Shown piece after piece: positions 39,001 to 50,594 of a DNA stretch of 64,000 bases. The stretch spans positions 744,001-808,000 of the forward strand of contig JAUTXW010000936.1 of assembly GCA_030620095.1 (NCBI GenBank), read 5' to 3'. Under the pieces are notes generated by a model. That model was not told the DNA's origin. It saw only the letters and a program-made list of their open reading frames with translations, and did not search any database. A program made the position numbers and the translations under genes. Each line of letters starts with the position of its first letter. Position 1 is the stretch's first letter. Source of the stretch: Kuschelorhynchus macadamiae (lineage: Eukaryota > Arthropoda > Insecta > Coleoptera > Curculionidae).

Positions 39001-40666
39001 TCTCGAAATTTCGGGCAGCTACGAGATTGGACTAGTAGTGATAATTTCTAGAACCATTAGAAAGATTCAATAGACATGCAACGCCATCTAGTGGATTTGT
39101 GGGTAGTCGTGATCGCGAGTTCACAGAGTGGATTTCTCCTAACTTGGTGGCGCTAGCGTCCTCGGAGTGTAATATTTTCTTTAGCCTCTGGGAGCCGCTA
39201 GAAATTTACACCATTAGTTTCGATTTTATATGCCGAAAATGAAAAGAACGCCAACTTTTGCTTTAAATTGTTTATAACAAATTAACAAATGATATTGCGG
39301 AAATCATAATAGAATATAACTATGAAACCAACAAATCGCTGGTTTTTTGCTCTATTGATTGACGTATTGGAATAACACCAACGATTTACGAGTTTTATTA
39401 AAAAAAAATTGTAAGATTTTTACTCATTGTTACAAATATTTGATACCTGATCTAAGGTCATTCCTCAGTTTTCGAACTGGTGTTAGAATGCAAGCTTTTT
39501 GGTACATGTATTTTTATACACTTAAAATGTATTGTTCTCTATTTACGAAACACCATAACACTAAACAAGCAAAATAACAACCTCGCTCTTTTTAGTGTTC
39601 TACCTAAAATAAGTTGTGATGGGGGGGGGAAACTCCAAAGGATAACAATTTTTTGTCTATTGCAGAGAATTGAAATGTTCTCTTTTTCTTTCTTAATCAT
39701 TTGTATTTCCTTGTTTCTTTTAGTTACTTTATCAACCTTATATTTCCTATATTAAAATTGTTTTTGATCAGCTAGGTTTTTTTTGCGAACTGAAAATTTT
39801 AGTCGAGACAGTCCGCAGAAATGTACAGAGTTGAAATGCTGTACGTGTAAGTCTAGACTTCAGTCGTATTCACTGTTTTTACAGTAATACAGTTAAATTA
39901 TCTAAATCTCAAAGGTATAGAGATTTTTTGGGTCTTTCCATCCCCGAGAAAGTTTGATGTCATTTCATGAGAAAGGAGTTCCCCTTTTGTACTTGTATTC
40001 CCATAGGTGACACTGAATTAATTTAAACCTCGGTTGGAAATTGTTACCCGAGGGACGTCTATAGTAGGAGCGTCTTGGTACTATTACGAAAACGAAAGAA
40101 AGAAAGAGACATTTTTAATATTATTACGAAACAATAAAGTTTGTTAATTTTGCACAACTATTTACCGATTCAAAAAGTTAACTTGTTTCTGTGTTCCTAA
40201 TATTATTTGAAGTTGCTTTGTAGGATAATATTGCGAGCTTAATTGAATGAACGAAGATTGGTTTAGTTTACATATTTTTATATTGGTATAATAATATAAA
40301 ATGTGTGTTTAAAAATAGATATTTGTTGGTTTAAAATTTAACTTTCTTCTCTTTTTTAAATAAATAAGTAAAACGATGAAACAAAACAGCTTAGTTTACA
40401 TTTACAATAACAAATATTGCACCCTGTGACAGTTTATTTTTATTCCGTCATAATGCTTTTCTTGTTTCATAAGTGTCAGTGATAGTGTGATCAAACGCCG
40501 ATAATAGAATATTGTACTTTCAATTATGGTAAAACGTAAAATTATAATTTTATGATAAAGTTCCTATTAAAATTTCAAATTAATTATACTTACTGATTTT
40601 AAGAATATGAGATAAGAGCTTTACTATGCCTTGCCTCGATGACGCAGTTTTAAGAGTATATATACG

Positions 40667-40671
<5 letters not shown>
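39001..40671. other. Non-coding stretch
   Basis: GC-richer to about 39220, then AT-rich. A nine-G run lies near 39621. The small ORFs at 39359-39755 look random. Confidence 0.45.

Positions 40672-40741
<70 letters not shown>
40672..40741. repeat. (TA)n tract
   Basis: Pure TA run before the inverted PLE stub. Confidence 0.97.
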
Positions 40742-40745
<4 letters not shown>

Positions 40746-40964
40746 AATTTTACTCCTTCACGGATGGAAAAATACATATGTGTTTTCATTCCGGGTGTAC
40801 ATCCGTTCATATATGAAAAGAACAGTTTTATCGCCAAAATCATATATATATCGCGTATAAAAATATGCGATATATATCGAGGCCGAAGGTTATATCTGCG
40901 CAGGCGTTGGTCATTATTTATGTTTTCCGGATGGTGCTGTTGTTGTTGCGCTAATTGCGCTTGA
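40742..40964 (-). mobile_element. Inverted PLE stub upstream of PLE b
   Basis: Read on the minus strand from 40964: end of the PLE ORF (QLAQQQQHHPENINNDQRLR, YNLRPR), then a damaged terminal repeat in which the hammerhead region is replaced by TATA/GCG palindromic words (about 40840-40880), then GAATGAAAACACA and the next unit's 5' sequence (CCATCCGTGAAGGAGTAAAA). Thus the stub preserves a tandem ORF-end/terminal-repeat/next-unit join, facing PLE b. Confidence 0.85.
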
Positions 40965-41032
40965 ATAAAAGGAAGCGTCGCAGTCACCAACACTTCAGTC
41001 TCTATTCGGACGCGAGAAAGAAAGCTTCGAAA

Positions 41033-43577
41033 ATGCCAAATGTGATTTTGGCGAAACGTCAGCAAAACTGTTCTTTTCAGAACGACAGTAGTGAACGGAT
41101 GTACACCCGGAATGAAAACACATTGTATTTTTCCATCCGTGAAGGAGTAAAATTCAACACTATACATCTCTACGGTGAGGAGATTTTCAAGACAATCAAG
41201 ATGTATGAGAAACTGAGAGGTAAGAAAATTAATCTTTTATGTGATCTAACCTTTCAAATTAAGTGTCGTGACAGAGATTTACTTTCTACTTTTACACGGT
41301 TGTCTTATTATACTAAAACTAGAAAAACTAACACCATACTTCAAAGTGCTAGTAAGGCGTTATTAAAAGAACAAATCCATCAAACTAGGAAACAACTAGC
41401 CGAGATAGAGAAAGAACTTTTAAAGTTACACCTTAAACTAAGTAACATCTTTCACCCTTTATTGTGGAATCGCATAGAAACTTTGGCTTTTTGGCGAACA
41501 GAATCAAATAAGAATATTAAGACAGATAAACTTTCCAAAAAGTATGACAATCTTCTACGAAAGTCGAGTCAGCCACAAAGATCATCAGTAGACGTCGATA
41601 AATTAGTACATAATATATCATCCTACAGTGAAAGAAAGTGAAAAATCCGTACTGAGTAAGGGTTTTAATTTTGCGATATCTCCTAAGGAAATCCCTAAAG
41701 AAGAAATAATAGCTGGAGTGGAAGCTGTCCTTGACTCCTCTGAAGAAACAAAAGCAGAGGAGATTCGACAAGAGGTGGCAAGAATTTTAAGGTCAAGCAA
41801 AACACCAAAACAAAACCTAAATGCCATTGAACAAAGGGCCCTAATAAACCTTCGAAAAAATAAAGACCTCACAATCCTTCCAGCAGATAAAGGAAACGCA
41901 ACTGTGGTTATGAATACTCAAGATTACGTACAAAAAATGCAGGATATCCTACAAGACAGTTGTTATAGGCCTGTTCCAAGGGACCCGACAACGTACCTAG
42001 AAAAAACAACTAAAAATAAAATAAAAAGTTCACCAATAAACCCCGAAATTCAACAAAAAATCATACCACTGGAAAAGTCGAGCAGATGTCCTAAACTCTA
42101 TGGGTTACCAAAAATACACAAACCAGGGGCGCCTATCAGACCTGTTGTTAGTGCTGTTAATTCGCCACTACAAAAACTGGAGAAATACCTTTCTGAAATT
42201 ATGCAACCAACTGTAGAAAAAGCTGATTCATTTGTAAAAAACTCGGAGCATTTCACTCGAATTATACGAGATATCGTCCTTGAAAAAAACGATATCATAG
42301 CAAGCCTAGATGTCAAATCGTTATATCCCAGTATTCCCATCGACGAAGCATTGGACAAGATTGCTATGAACGAGGATTTCCAGGCACATATAATAGAACT
42401 CTCGGAGCATTGCCTCAAAAATACTTATTTTTCTTTCAACGGGCAAATGTATAAACAAATGGATGGTGCTCCAATGAGGTCCTCGCTATCACCAGTAGTC
42501 GCGAATTTATTTATGATATACTTCGAGAAAGAAGCTCTTGAGGAAGGAAGTTTAAAACCCAAATTATGGATTCGTTATGTGGATGACATATTTATTATAT
42601 GGCAACATGGTCATGCAGAGCTCGAAAAATTTCTGACTCACGTAAATTCAATCCACCCCAGAATACAATTTACTCTAGAGCTAGAGGAAAACAACAAACT
42701 ACCATTTTTAGATGTTTTGGTCACAAAACTACATAACGGACACTTCGAATACACCGTGTATAGAAAACCAACACATACAGACAGATATTTAAATGCAAAA
42801 TCACATCATCACCCAGCACAAATTCAAGCTGTGGCAAATACTCTAATATCTAGATCCGTGCGACTAACTGAAACACAGACGAGACAAAACGAACTTAAGG
42901 TAATATCTAGTGCTTTAAAGAAAAATGGCTACACAAATCGCACCATAGAGAAAGCTATTAATGCACAGGTTTCCCGAACAACGAACAACAAAAAATATGA
43001 GCCGGGAAAGCAACGAGTAGTCTTACCATATGTAAAAGGCACAACAGACAGAATCGAAAGAATTCTGAGGATACAAACAATACACAAGCCACAAACAACT
43101 ATAGGTAAACTACTCGGAAACCCAAAAGATAAAATCAAACTGGAAAACCACGGAGACTACAGTATTCCGTGCCAGGACTGTGAAAAGTTGTACGTAGGGC
43201 AAACTAACAGGCGAATATCAGCAAGAGTGGAAGAGTATAAACTCAGCATCAGAAATAAACAAACAACCTCAGCTTTATTCCTACATCATCAGGAAACCGG
43301 CCATAAAATAAATTTCGATGGGCGTACGGAGATTGCCAATATAGAACATTATAAGACCAGAATAATCCGAGAAGCCATAGAAATTGAAAAACAAGGTGAT
43401 TGGAATAAAAGGGACGAATCATTAAAACTACCAACAGTATGGAAGACAATAATCGACAAATCTAAAATCGCAAAAACTCAAGCGCAATTAACGCAACAAC
43501 AACAGCACCATCCGGAAAACATAAATAATGACCAACGCCTGCGCAGATATAACCTTCGGCCCCGAGTGGGGGTATAA
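41033..43577 (+). pseudogene. Penelope-like RT with GIY-YIG endonuclease, one frameshift
   Basis: The ORF opens at ATG 41033 inside the 5' terminal repeat (MPNVILAKRQQNCSFQNDSS) and runs to 41641; relative to copy a two bases are missing near 41630, so the rest lies in a second frame from about 41628 to 43577 (649 residues). The second part holds TILPADKGNATVVMN, LYGLPKIHKPGAPIRPV, ASLDVKSLYPSIPI (motif A), MDGAPMRSSLSPVVANLF (motif B; copy a has MGSS, so Gly has become Arg), RYVDDIFIIW (motif C), PFLDVLV, RKPTHTDRYLNAKSHHHP, then GIY-YIG (YSIPCQDCEKLYVGQTNRR...ARVEEY...HHQETGHKI) and a basic YNLRPR tail. The joined product would be about 850 residues, normal for the family. Confidence 0.9.
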
Positions 43578-43723
43578 AAGGAAGCGTCGCAGTCACCAAC
43601 ACTTCAGTCTCTATTCGGATGCGGGAAAGAAAGCTTCGAAAATGCCAAATGTGATTTTGGCGAAACGTCAGCAAAACTGTTCTTTTCAGAACGATAGTAG
43701 TAAACGGATATACATGGAATGAA

Positions 43724-43735
<12 letters not shown>
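43574..43735 (+). repeat. 3' terminal repeat (pLTR) of PLE b
   Basis: Direct repeat of 40965-41125. It includes TTCGAAAATGCCAAATGTGA and TTTTGGCGAAACGTCAGC, a hammerhead-like 3' half with a six-pair helix II. It ends about 35 bp earlier than copy a, with small deletions. Confidence 0.8.

Positions 43736-43757
<22 letters not shown>
43731..43757. repeat. (TA)n tract between PLE b and E5
   Basis: Short TA run shared by the PLE 3' end and the E5 left end. Confidence 0.95.
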
Positions 43758-43761
<4 letters not shown>

Positions 43762-45373
43762 GGTGTAAGGGGTTTTACTACAAATATATTAACACGTGAT
43801 AGCATGGACCATTTCGATTAAAAAAGTTTAAATAACAAAGGGTCAATTTCTTATCTTATTTGATAAAAACGGTCTTAAAGTTGTATTTTGTTTTATTAAT
43901 TTTTTTTAAGTCCATCGTTAACACATTTATTAATTTTATTATGTAAAACAATTAGTTATATGATTTTCTTCAAAATGCCTACAAATTTTTCTTAGTAAAA
44001 TATCTGAGCGACCTAAATTTAAAAAATAAAAAAACGAATAAATTGTTTTATTTTACCATAGAATGCTTATTTGAAAACGGCAACACTGTCCACCGTAGAG
44101 AAACGAGCAGGCTTTAACGAATATAACAATTTGCAAACATATCAGTTGCAGTTGTCTTGTTTTTTGGGTCTTTCACCTTAATGTTTTGCCGTGTGAGGCA
44201 ATTCCATACCGTTTGAATACGCAGTCGGGATCTAAAAATGTATACGAATATTGAATATGCAGACATGTTACATATTTATGGAGAGTGTAGACAGAATACT
44301 TATTTGGGGTCCCAAACATACCGGGAAAGACATCCTAACAGGAGGTATCATAACGACAAAACGTTTGTGGCGGTTCTACAAAGAATTCGCGTTATGGGAA
44401 GTGTAAATGTCCGTCAAACTAATTGGAGGTCTAGAAGGCAAATAAAACCCGAAAACGAGAAACATATTTTAGCCCTAGTTTGAGCACTCGGGAAATCTCG
44501 CGACAAATTGGATTTTCTAATTAGACCGTTCATCGTACTCTTCGTGAAAACCTTCTTACCCTTATCATGTGCAGCGAGTAGAGACTTAGATGTTAGAGGA
44601 CTTACCCCGAAGAAAGAAATTTTGCCGATGGTTTCTCAGAAAAAGCCAAGCACACGAAAATTTGACTTTAAACATACCTACAACCGACGAACGTTTACCG
44701 AGAGATGGAATTTTTAATTATCATAACACTCATACCTGGGCTCAAGAAAATTCACACACGATTCAACAAGACCGATTTCAGTACCGGTTTTCAATAAATA
44801 TTTGGGCTTGTGGGCGTACCTCCAATTTTTAACTAATGACTTGCCCACTCTTAGAAGATATTCGTTTAGCTCAGCGAGCCAGTGCCTGGTTTCTTCAAGT
44901 GGATAATTTGTTTGATAATAGGTGGATAGGTCGAAATGCCCCAGAACCTAAAAAATGGCCTCCGAGGTCACCAGACCTAAATCCCCTTGATTTTTGTTTT
45001 TAATGCCACATGAAAATATTAGTGTATATTAGGGTTAAAATTGAAAATGAAGATGACCTTAGAAACTGAATTTTTGCTGCAGCGGAACAAATTAGACAAA
45101 GGTCTAACGTTCATGAATCTGTTCAAGAAAATTGGCTTCTCCGTATTCGTGCGTGTTCAAATATAGGCGCTATTCATTTTCAGCATTTGCTTTAAGTTTT
45201 TAGCAATGTTGCCGTGTTTGTTTTGGAATTAGTTAAAACATTCTCCAAAATTAAACATTTTAAAATGAAATATCTCGAAAACCTTTTCGAATGTATCGAT
45301 GGTTTATAAGAATATTTTGTTTAAAATCGTTCATACTATCCTATGTTAAAATATTTGTAGTCAAACCCCTAAC

Positions 45374-45380
<7 letters not shown>
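43758..45380 (+). mobile_element. DD41D mariner element E5
   Basis: Left ACAGGGTGTAAGGGGTTTTA and right (inverted) AGGGTGTTAGGGGTTTGACT termini; similarity fades after about 60-80 bp. Flanked on both sides by (TA)n. Confidence 0.88.
44238..45195 (+). pseudogene. DD41D mariner transposase of E5, decayed
   Basis: Opens MYTNIEYADMLHIYGECRQN (44238), with HPNRRYHNDKTFVAVLQRI and SVNVRQTNWRSRRQ as the first HTH. A stop at 44481 and several shifts follow; LPRDGIFNYHNTHTWAQEN and QYRFSINIWACG are readable to 44830. A deletion removes the DGAPAHF segment with the second Asp; then FDNRWIGRNAPEPKKWPPRS and PDLNPLDFCF (third Asp) and the C-terminal IGAIHFQHLL end at TAA 45193. Confidence 0.85.

Positions 45381-45421
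<41 letters not shown>
45381..45421. repeat. (TA)n tract right of E5
   Basis: Pure TA run. Confidence 0.95.
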
Positions 45422-45424
<3 letters not shown>

Positions 45425-46610
45425 CGCCTATTGGACAGGATGAAAACAAACCAACGTTTTGACATTCTTTAATACAAATTGCAGAAAAACCGCTTATTTG
45501 CTAAAATAAAATATGAAAAAGTCTTATTAAGGAAAGTTATTTTTTAGTTGTAATATGTGTACCGAATTTAGGCCAGGAATTCCAATATTTTATTTTTATA
45601 ATTTTTTCTTGTTTTTCAAAATTTCTAAAAAAAAATCACTAGTCAACAAATACGAAATACATTTCTATTGATGTTATAATGGCTGTACGGGGGAACAATG
45701 GTCAATATTTCAAAAACAGTAACATTTAAAAAAACTGACTACACCTCTGGATTCTACGTAAAAAATTCTAAAATGATTCGTTTTTATCTTTTTAACACAT
45801 TGTCAGGCAACTAAGAAACAAGGGGTACCTGAAAATGCAATATTTTCAATATCGTCCTGTAGCGTGGAAACTAAGAGGGCTGCGACTATTTTGTTTGGGG
45901 CAACTTTTGTTTCACAAAAAAGTGGTTCAAGTTTGCAATTTTAAAAAATAAGCGAGATATCTCGCAATTAGAACTAACATGGGACACCCTGTACATGCAA
46001 ATATTCTTTTTTCGAAATCCGAAACACTCTTTTTCAATACCTTATAATTTAACCGAGGGAAATCCTAAAACAAAATTTAGGATGATCGACGCGAATAAGG
46101 CTTAGCACATCACAATCGTTCTTAAGGCGAAAAACAACTTTAATACCTATAAAAGCAAAAGGCGTTTTCTGAAACAAACTTTCCGCCGGGTCCAACTTAA
46201 ATAAAATTAAAATTCACTTTAAGAGAAATTTTCGTATTTTTAAAAGTTTAAACGGATCTAAGCCGTTTTTCTTTCACTAGTTTTACCGGCTGTCTTTTAG
46301 GTTATTTGCATACTTCCGATTGAACTTTTTACTACCTGTTTTAAGTAAACCGCTGGCAATAAATTTTTGGAAAATATTTAAATGCAGCAAGTTTTGTAAA
46401 TTTGAACCGTAAGCATTAAAATGACTTCCTCAGTCGAAATCACCAACCAGTAAGCTTAATTTTATATGGTTTTAAATATAAAAACAATCGGTAAATTTCT
46501 TTACCCGGAACTTCCCAGTGAAGTGTGACCCAATTTAGTTCAGGACATATTCACCGTATATGTGTTTCATATACTTCTTATCGATGTAGCCTTTATTTGA
46601 TGGAAATTCA
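45422..46610. other. Non-coding stretch with a solo mariner-like terminus
   Basis: 'aatatttcaaaaacagtaac' and 'gagatatctcgc' style sequence ends in GGGACACCCTGTACA at about 45980-45994, a plausible right end of a non-autonomous DD41D relative; no matching left end was found. The rest is featureless. Confidence 0.35.
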
Positions 46611-46614
46611 TTAT

Positions 46615-46843
46615 ACACTAGTATACAAAATAAACACGTTTAGTTTATTAATTTCCACTTATTTATTTCTGCTTGACAACTGTTTCGACACACTGTGTCT
46701 TTGTCAAAACCTAACTTAAAACTGTTTAAGTTAACATTTTAAGTTAGCTTTTGACAAAGACACAATGTGTCGAAACAGCTGCCAAGCAGAAATAAATAAG
46801 TGGAAATTAATAAACTAAACGTATTTATTTTGTATACTAGTGT
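46615..46843. repeat. Long near-perfect palindrome
   Basis: Left arm 46615-46722 (ACACTAGTATACAAAATAAA ... TTTGTCAAAACCTAACTTAA) and right arm 46739-46843 are inverted copies, with a few mismatches and a 16-bp centre. Each arm contains GACAC-loop-GTGTC followed by GAAACAG, a degenerate hammerhead-like half, so the arms may be PLE terminal repeats in head-to-head order. Confidence 0.88.
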
Positions 46844-47133
46844 TACATATACTGTCTTTCCATTTTTATTTGTTCCATCATATTGGATTCCTACCAATAT
46901 TTCACCATTTTCTTTCTACCTATGCCACACTTGACTTTTGGGCATAATGAAATAAATTCAATAAGTAGTTTTTAGATTGACATATACCGTAATTTTGCTA
47001 CGTCATGTTGAATTCGTATCAGTTTATCCTAATTTCACATCTAATTTTTCTGCAAAATCAATTGAACAAGATTTTTTACGTTGATTTAAAAAAAAAAATA
47101 TTTTACCGCCATTTTGATTTACCATCTTAAATT

Positions 47134-49714
47134 CGGGGGCGTGCAGTGCATGGAAGCAATGGAAGCAGTGCTTCCCCAAAAAAAATTACAAAACATCTTC
47201 TAAAATGTAATTTCTAAAATAGGAAAACATTAATTTAGTTTATATTAAAAATGCTAAAATATTATCTTAATTATCAAGCCCATAATAAATGCGGCCTTGA
47301 CTCCGACCCAACCACAATAGAAAATCGAATAGAACCTATGCGGGCCGCTAGCTTCTCTGCAGCCAAGTCCTGTATGCTTGATTTCCTGTGAATCGAGCAA
47401 GAGGTTATTGAACTATCCACCGGCTGTTTGCAATTTTTGCATTTCAGTAGCGTGCTTTAAGTGGGGGCGGAAGCTACCGTTGGAGTAGGTTCTTTGTTTG
47501 AACGGCTATCCGTGTGTTGTCTGATACGTACGTCGCGTCGAGCATGGTGCGATATGGAAGACAATAATACGGACGTGGATATGCAAATACCGTCAACTTC
47601 GGCTGTCGGTAATAACGTTGAAAATGTTGGAGAATTTAGTAAGAAAAGTGTGTGTGAATGTGTGGTGTGTGTCTTAATAATATAGGGATTTTCAACATTA
47701 AACTTCACTGATAAGCTTCAAATAATTTCCAAAGGAAAGGCAAAACCGCCTGTGAAAAATTTAACCACAAAAATGAAAAACTGTATTAAACATTTTTATC
47801 CGGAAAAACAATACGAACAATTTAAATGACTAACAGGGTGTGAAAATATAAGTAAATTATTTTGTTGGCCATGTTTACTTTTTGAAAATGAAAAAGGTCT
47901 CTGGAATAAAACTGGTTTTTCCGATTTAAACAATTTCCATAAAGCTGTAAAAAGACAAATTATGTCCAAAGCGCATTTGCAGGCCGTCATAAAAGAAAAA
48001 GTCTTCGGCAAAACCAGAATTGAATACGCCCTTAATAAACAGTTGGAAATTAGTCACCGCCAACACAATGAACTAGTCGATAAAAATAGGCAAATATTAA
48101 GAAGACTTATCGATGTTGTTTGTTTTCTCGGACAGAGGAAATTTTCAAGATTATCTTAGTTTAATTGCTAAATATGATGATTGCTTAAAAAATCATTTAG
48201 AACAGTCTAGCGTTTTTCGCGGAACGTCAAATCGAATCCAGAATGATTTAATTTCCGCTGTTGCAACCATTATTCTAAAAAGAATTAAGCAGGAGATTGG
48301 TGAGGCGCGGTTCGTTGCTATTGTTCTGGACGAAACAACTGATATCACTAATTTTAGCCAATTATCTATAATAATACGCTACGTTAAAACAGACGGAAGT
48401 ATTCAAGAGCGATTTTTAGGTTTTAAGACTGTGTCGGAAAACAGATGCATTATATATCGTAGTTTATAACGTTTTTAAAGAAATTAATGGAGAGAAAAAA
48501 TTTGTTGCTCAAAGCTACGATGGAGGTGCAGTGATGGCAGGGGGTCTGCGAGCTAAAGTTCGAGAAACTTTCCCAAGTGCTATGTTTGTCCATTGTTTTG
48601 CTCATAAATTAAATTTAATTTTATCTAAGTCCATCAATCACATTAAAGAGTGTAAAGTATTTTTCGTTACTTTAAGTGGCATGGCTGCTTTTTTTTCCAA
48701 GTCGAGAAAACGTACACAAGCTTTGGACTCCATTGTCCACAAACGATCGCCCAAAGTAGCTCCTACTAGGTGGAACTATAATGGAAGACTTGTGTTAACA
48801 GTATCTGAAAATCGTGAATCACTGATTGAACTATTTGAGAATATAATAGAAAATAATGAAACGTGGGACTCAGAAGCAATAAATAGTTCGAGGGGGTTTT
48901 TAGACTGTTTGAAACGAGATTTTAATTTTAATTATTTGTTGAACATATTTTCAGAAATATTTCCATTCTCGGACAATGTTTTTAATATATTACAAACTAA
49001 AACAAATGATATTGCTTTTTGCCTAAAAAAAGTAGAAGATTTTAAGTTCATGTTAAGCCAAAAAAGAGATGACTTTGACCTATTTTGGGAGAAAACGATG
49101 ACGTTAAATGTAGAGCCACAAGCCAAGCGTCTTCGAACAGACAATGTGGGATGTTCAAATATCATACAGACGCCCATTTTATGAAATAATCGATCAAATT
49201 CAGCAACAAATAAACTATAGATTTAGAGGTTTAAATGATTTTAAATGCCTCGAGCTCGGCAATTTTGATGCATTTAAAGGAAATCTCTTCTTCTTCATTA
49301 TGTCCAGTTCTTCGATCGAGTGTTACTGCGATCTGAACTAAAAGTGATTAACGAAACTGATGACATTAGCGCAAAAAATAACGCTTAGGAACTAATGCAA
49401 TTTTTAGAAGATCCTTGTCTTGGAAGTGCCGAAATTGTGTGAATTAGTATTGACAATACCTGCCACAAGTTCATCAGTAGAACGCAATTTTTCAACACAA
49501 ACGTGTAAGAAATTCAACGGTGCAGGAGAGAATTTTGCATACATCGCTGTTGTCCATTGAAAATAAACTTCTCCAAAATATGTCGGAGCATTGAGGTTTT
49601 TATGATAACGTCATTGACGAATTTGCAAAAAATGATCGAAGAATCGAATTACATTACAAATAGGTAAGTTTTTAAAAATTGCTCCCTTTTCTTAAATTTC
49701 ACCACACGCCCCTG
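47134..49714 (+). mobile_element. hAT transposon, copy 2 (ZMYM1-like transposase)
   Basis: Ends CGGGGGCGTGCAGTG (47134) and CCACACGCCCCTG (to 49714); exact 8-bp target duplication CTTAAATT at 47126-47133 and 49715-49722. Same family as 16160-18662. Length 2581 bp. Confidence 0.92.
47554..49663 (+). pseudogene. hAT transposase (TTF zinc finger, DUF4371/ZMYM1-like), copy 2
   Basis: ATG 47554 opens MEDNNTDVDMQIPSTSAVG. FSTLNFTDKLQIISKGKAKP is followed by CENISKLFCWPCLLFENEKG and GFSDLNNFHKAVKR, the TTF-type zinc finger that copy 1 lacks. Then KVFGKTRIEYALNKQ, a DUF4371-like region (VAIVLDETTDITNFSQLSII, first catalytic Asp; SYDGGAVMAGGL; FVHCFAHKLNLILSKS), APTRWNYNGRLVLT, and LFWEKTMTLNVEPQAKRLR. 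The C-terminal dimerisation part (49400-49663) is broken by frameshifts but ends RRIELHYK. Breaks near 47685, 47830, 48130, 48465 and 49170 inactivate it. Confidence 0.88.
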
Positions 49715-49723
49715 CTTAAATTG

Positions 49724-49777
49724 AAACTCATATTATCAGTCTTTACCTACTCCATTGGTCTGCAGATATTTCTTAAG
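49724..49777 (-). repeat. Inverted leading fragment of the hammerhead repeat array
   Basis: CCTACTCCATTGGTCTGCAG is the reverse of the CTGCGGACCAACGGAGTAGG block found inside the direct units that follow. Confidence 0.75.
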
Positions 49778-49917
49778 CCCAAATAATATACTACTCTAAC
49801 AACAAGAAAATTGTTAACGAAAATCATTTAGAAACTTAATATCTAGGAAATATCTGTGAACCAACGGAGTAGGAAAGACTGGTAATATGGGTTTTATGCA
49901 GGATATAAAATCTATAT

Positions 49918-49960
49918 GTGTCCTTAGAATGCAACAATAAAGTTGCGAAACGTCGACAGT
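49918..49960 (+). ncRNA. Hammerhead-like motif, array unit 1
   Basis: CTTAGAAT in place of CTGANGAU, helix II GCAAC/GTTGC (perfect) with AATAAA loop, GAAAC and GTC. Probably a mutated core. Confidence 0.5.
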
Positions 49961-50136
49961 TTAAAAATAGACTGTTTTTTTTTACTGGGTCCTAACCCCC
50001 AAAAATACACCACTCTAACATAGAAATGAAAGGATCATTAAAGAAAACCATTTAGAAATTTAATATCTGGAAAATATCTGCATACCAATGTAATAGACAA
50101 AGACTAATAATATAGGTTTCATGCAGGAATCTATAT

Positions 50137-50178
50137 GTGTACTGGGGATGCAACAATAAAGTTGCGAAACGCCGACAA
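50137..50178 (+). ncRNA. Hammerhead-like motif, array unit 2
   Basis: CTGGGGA (one core base off), extra T, helix II GCAAC/GTTGC, GAAAC, GCC instead of GTC. Confidence 0.5.
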
Positions 50179-50356
50179 TTTAAAAAAGTTTTTGACGCTT
50201 TATTGTACCCTAACCCCAAATCATACACCACTCTAACATAACAACAAGACAATCGTTAACGAAAACCATAGAAACATATAATCTGGGAAATATCTGCGGA
50301 CCAACGGAGTAGGTTGAGACTGATAATATGGGGTTCCCGCAGGATATAGAAATTAT

Positions 50357-50398
50357 GTGTCCTGAGGATGCTACAATAAAGTTGCGAAACGTCGACTA
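50357..50398 (+). ncRNA. Hammerhead-like motif, array unit 3 (most complete)
   Basis: Core CTGAGGA fits CUGANGA; extra T; helix II GCTAC/GTTGC with AATAAA loop; GAAACGTC; helix I GTC (before the core) with GAC after the cleavage triplet. ACGT is self-complementary, so helix III would need a dimer. Confidence 0.6.
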
Positions 50399-50555
50399 TT
50401 CAAAAATAGACTTTTGTTTTTTTACTGGACCCTAACCCCAAAGAATACACCACTGTAACATGACAACAAGAGGTTTGTTAACGAAAACCATTTAGAAACT
50501 TAATATCCAGGAGATATCTGCGGTTTCGTGCAGGCTATATGATCTATATATGTGT

Positions 50556-50594
50556 CCTGAGGATGCACAAATTAAGTTCCGAAATGTCGAACTT
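50556..50594 (+). ncRNA. Hammerhead-like motif, array unit 4
   Basis: CTGAGGA core retained; helix II weakened (GCAC.../GTTCC); GAAATGTC. Confidence 0.45.

Larger units (their letters stand above)
40965..43735 (+). mobile_element. Penelope-like element copy b, near complete
   Basis: Direct terminal repeats of about 160 bp begin ATAAAAGGAAGCGTCGC at 40965 and 43574, with coding sequence between. The 3' repeat stops at GAATGAAACACA against (TA)n. With the inverted stub it has the architecture described for Penelope elements (pLTRs plus inverted 5' fragment). Confidence 0.92.

Noticed and set aside
39359..39755. Two plus-strand ORFs of 72 and 91 residues
   Set aside because: AT-driven, phenylalanine/leucine-rich, no motif, no supporting context.
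44508..44832. Separate small ORFs in E5
   Set aside because: Pieces of the frameshifted DD41D transposase, annotated as one pseudogene.
47461..47685. Upstream start MGAEATVGVG for hAT copy 2
   Set aside because: Open in the same frame, but the coding similarity between copies is clearest from ATG 47554; the upstream part may be 5' UTR.
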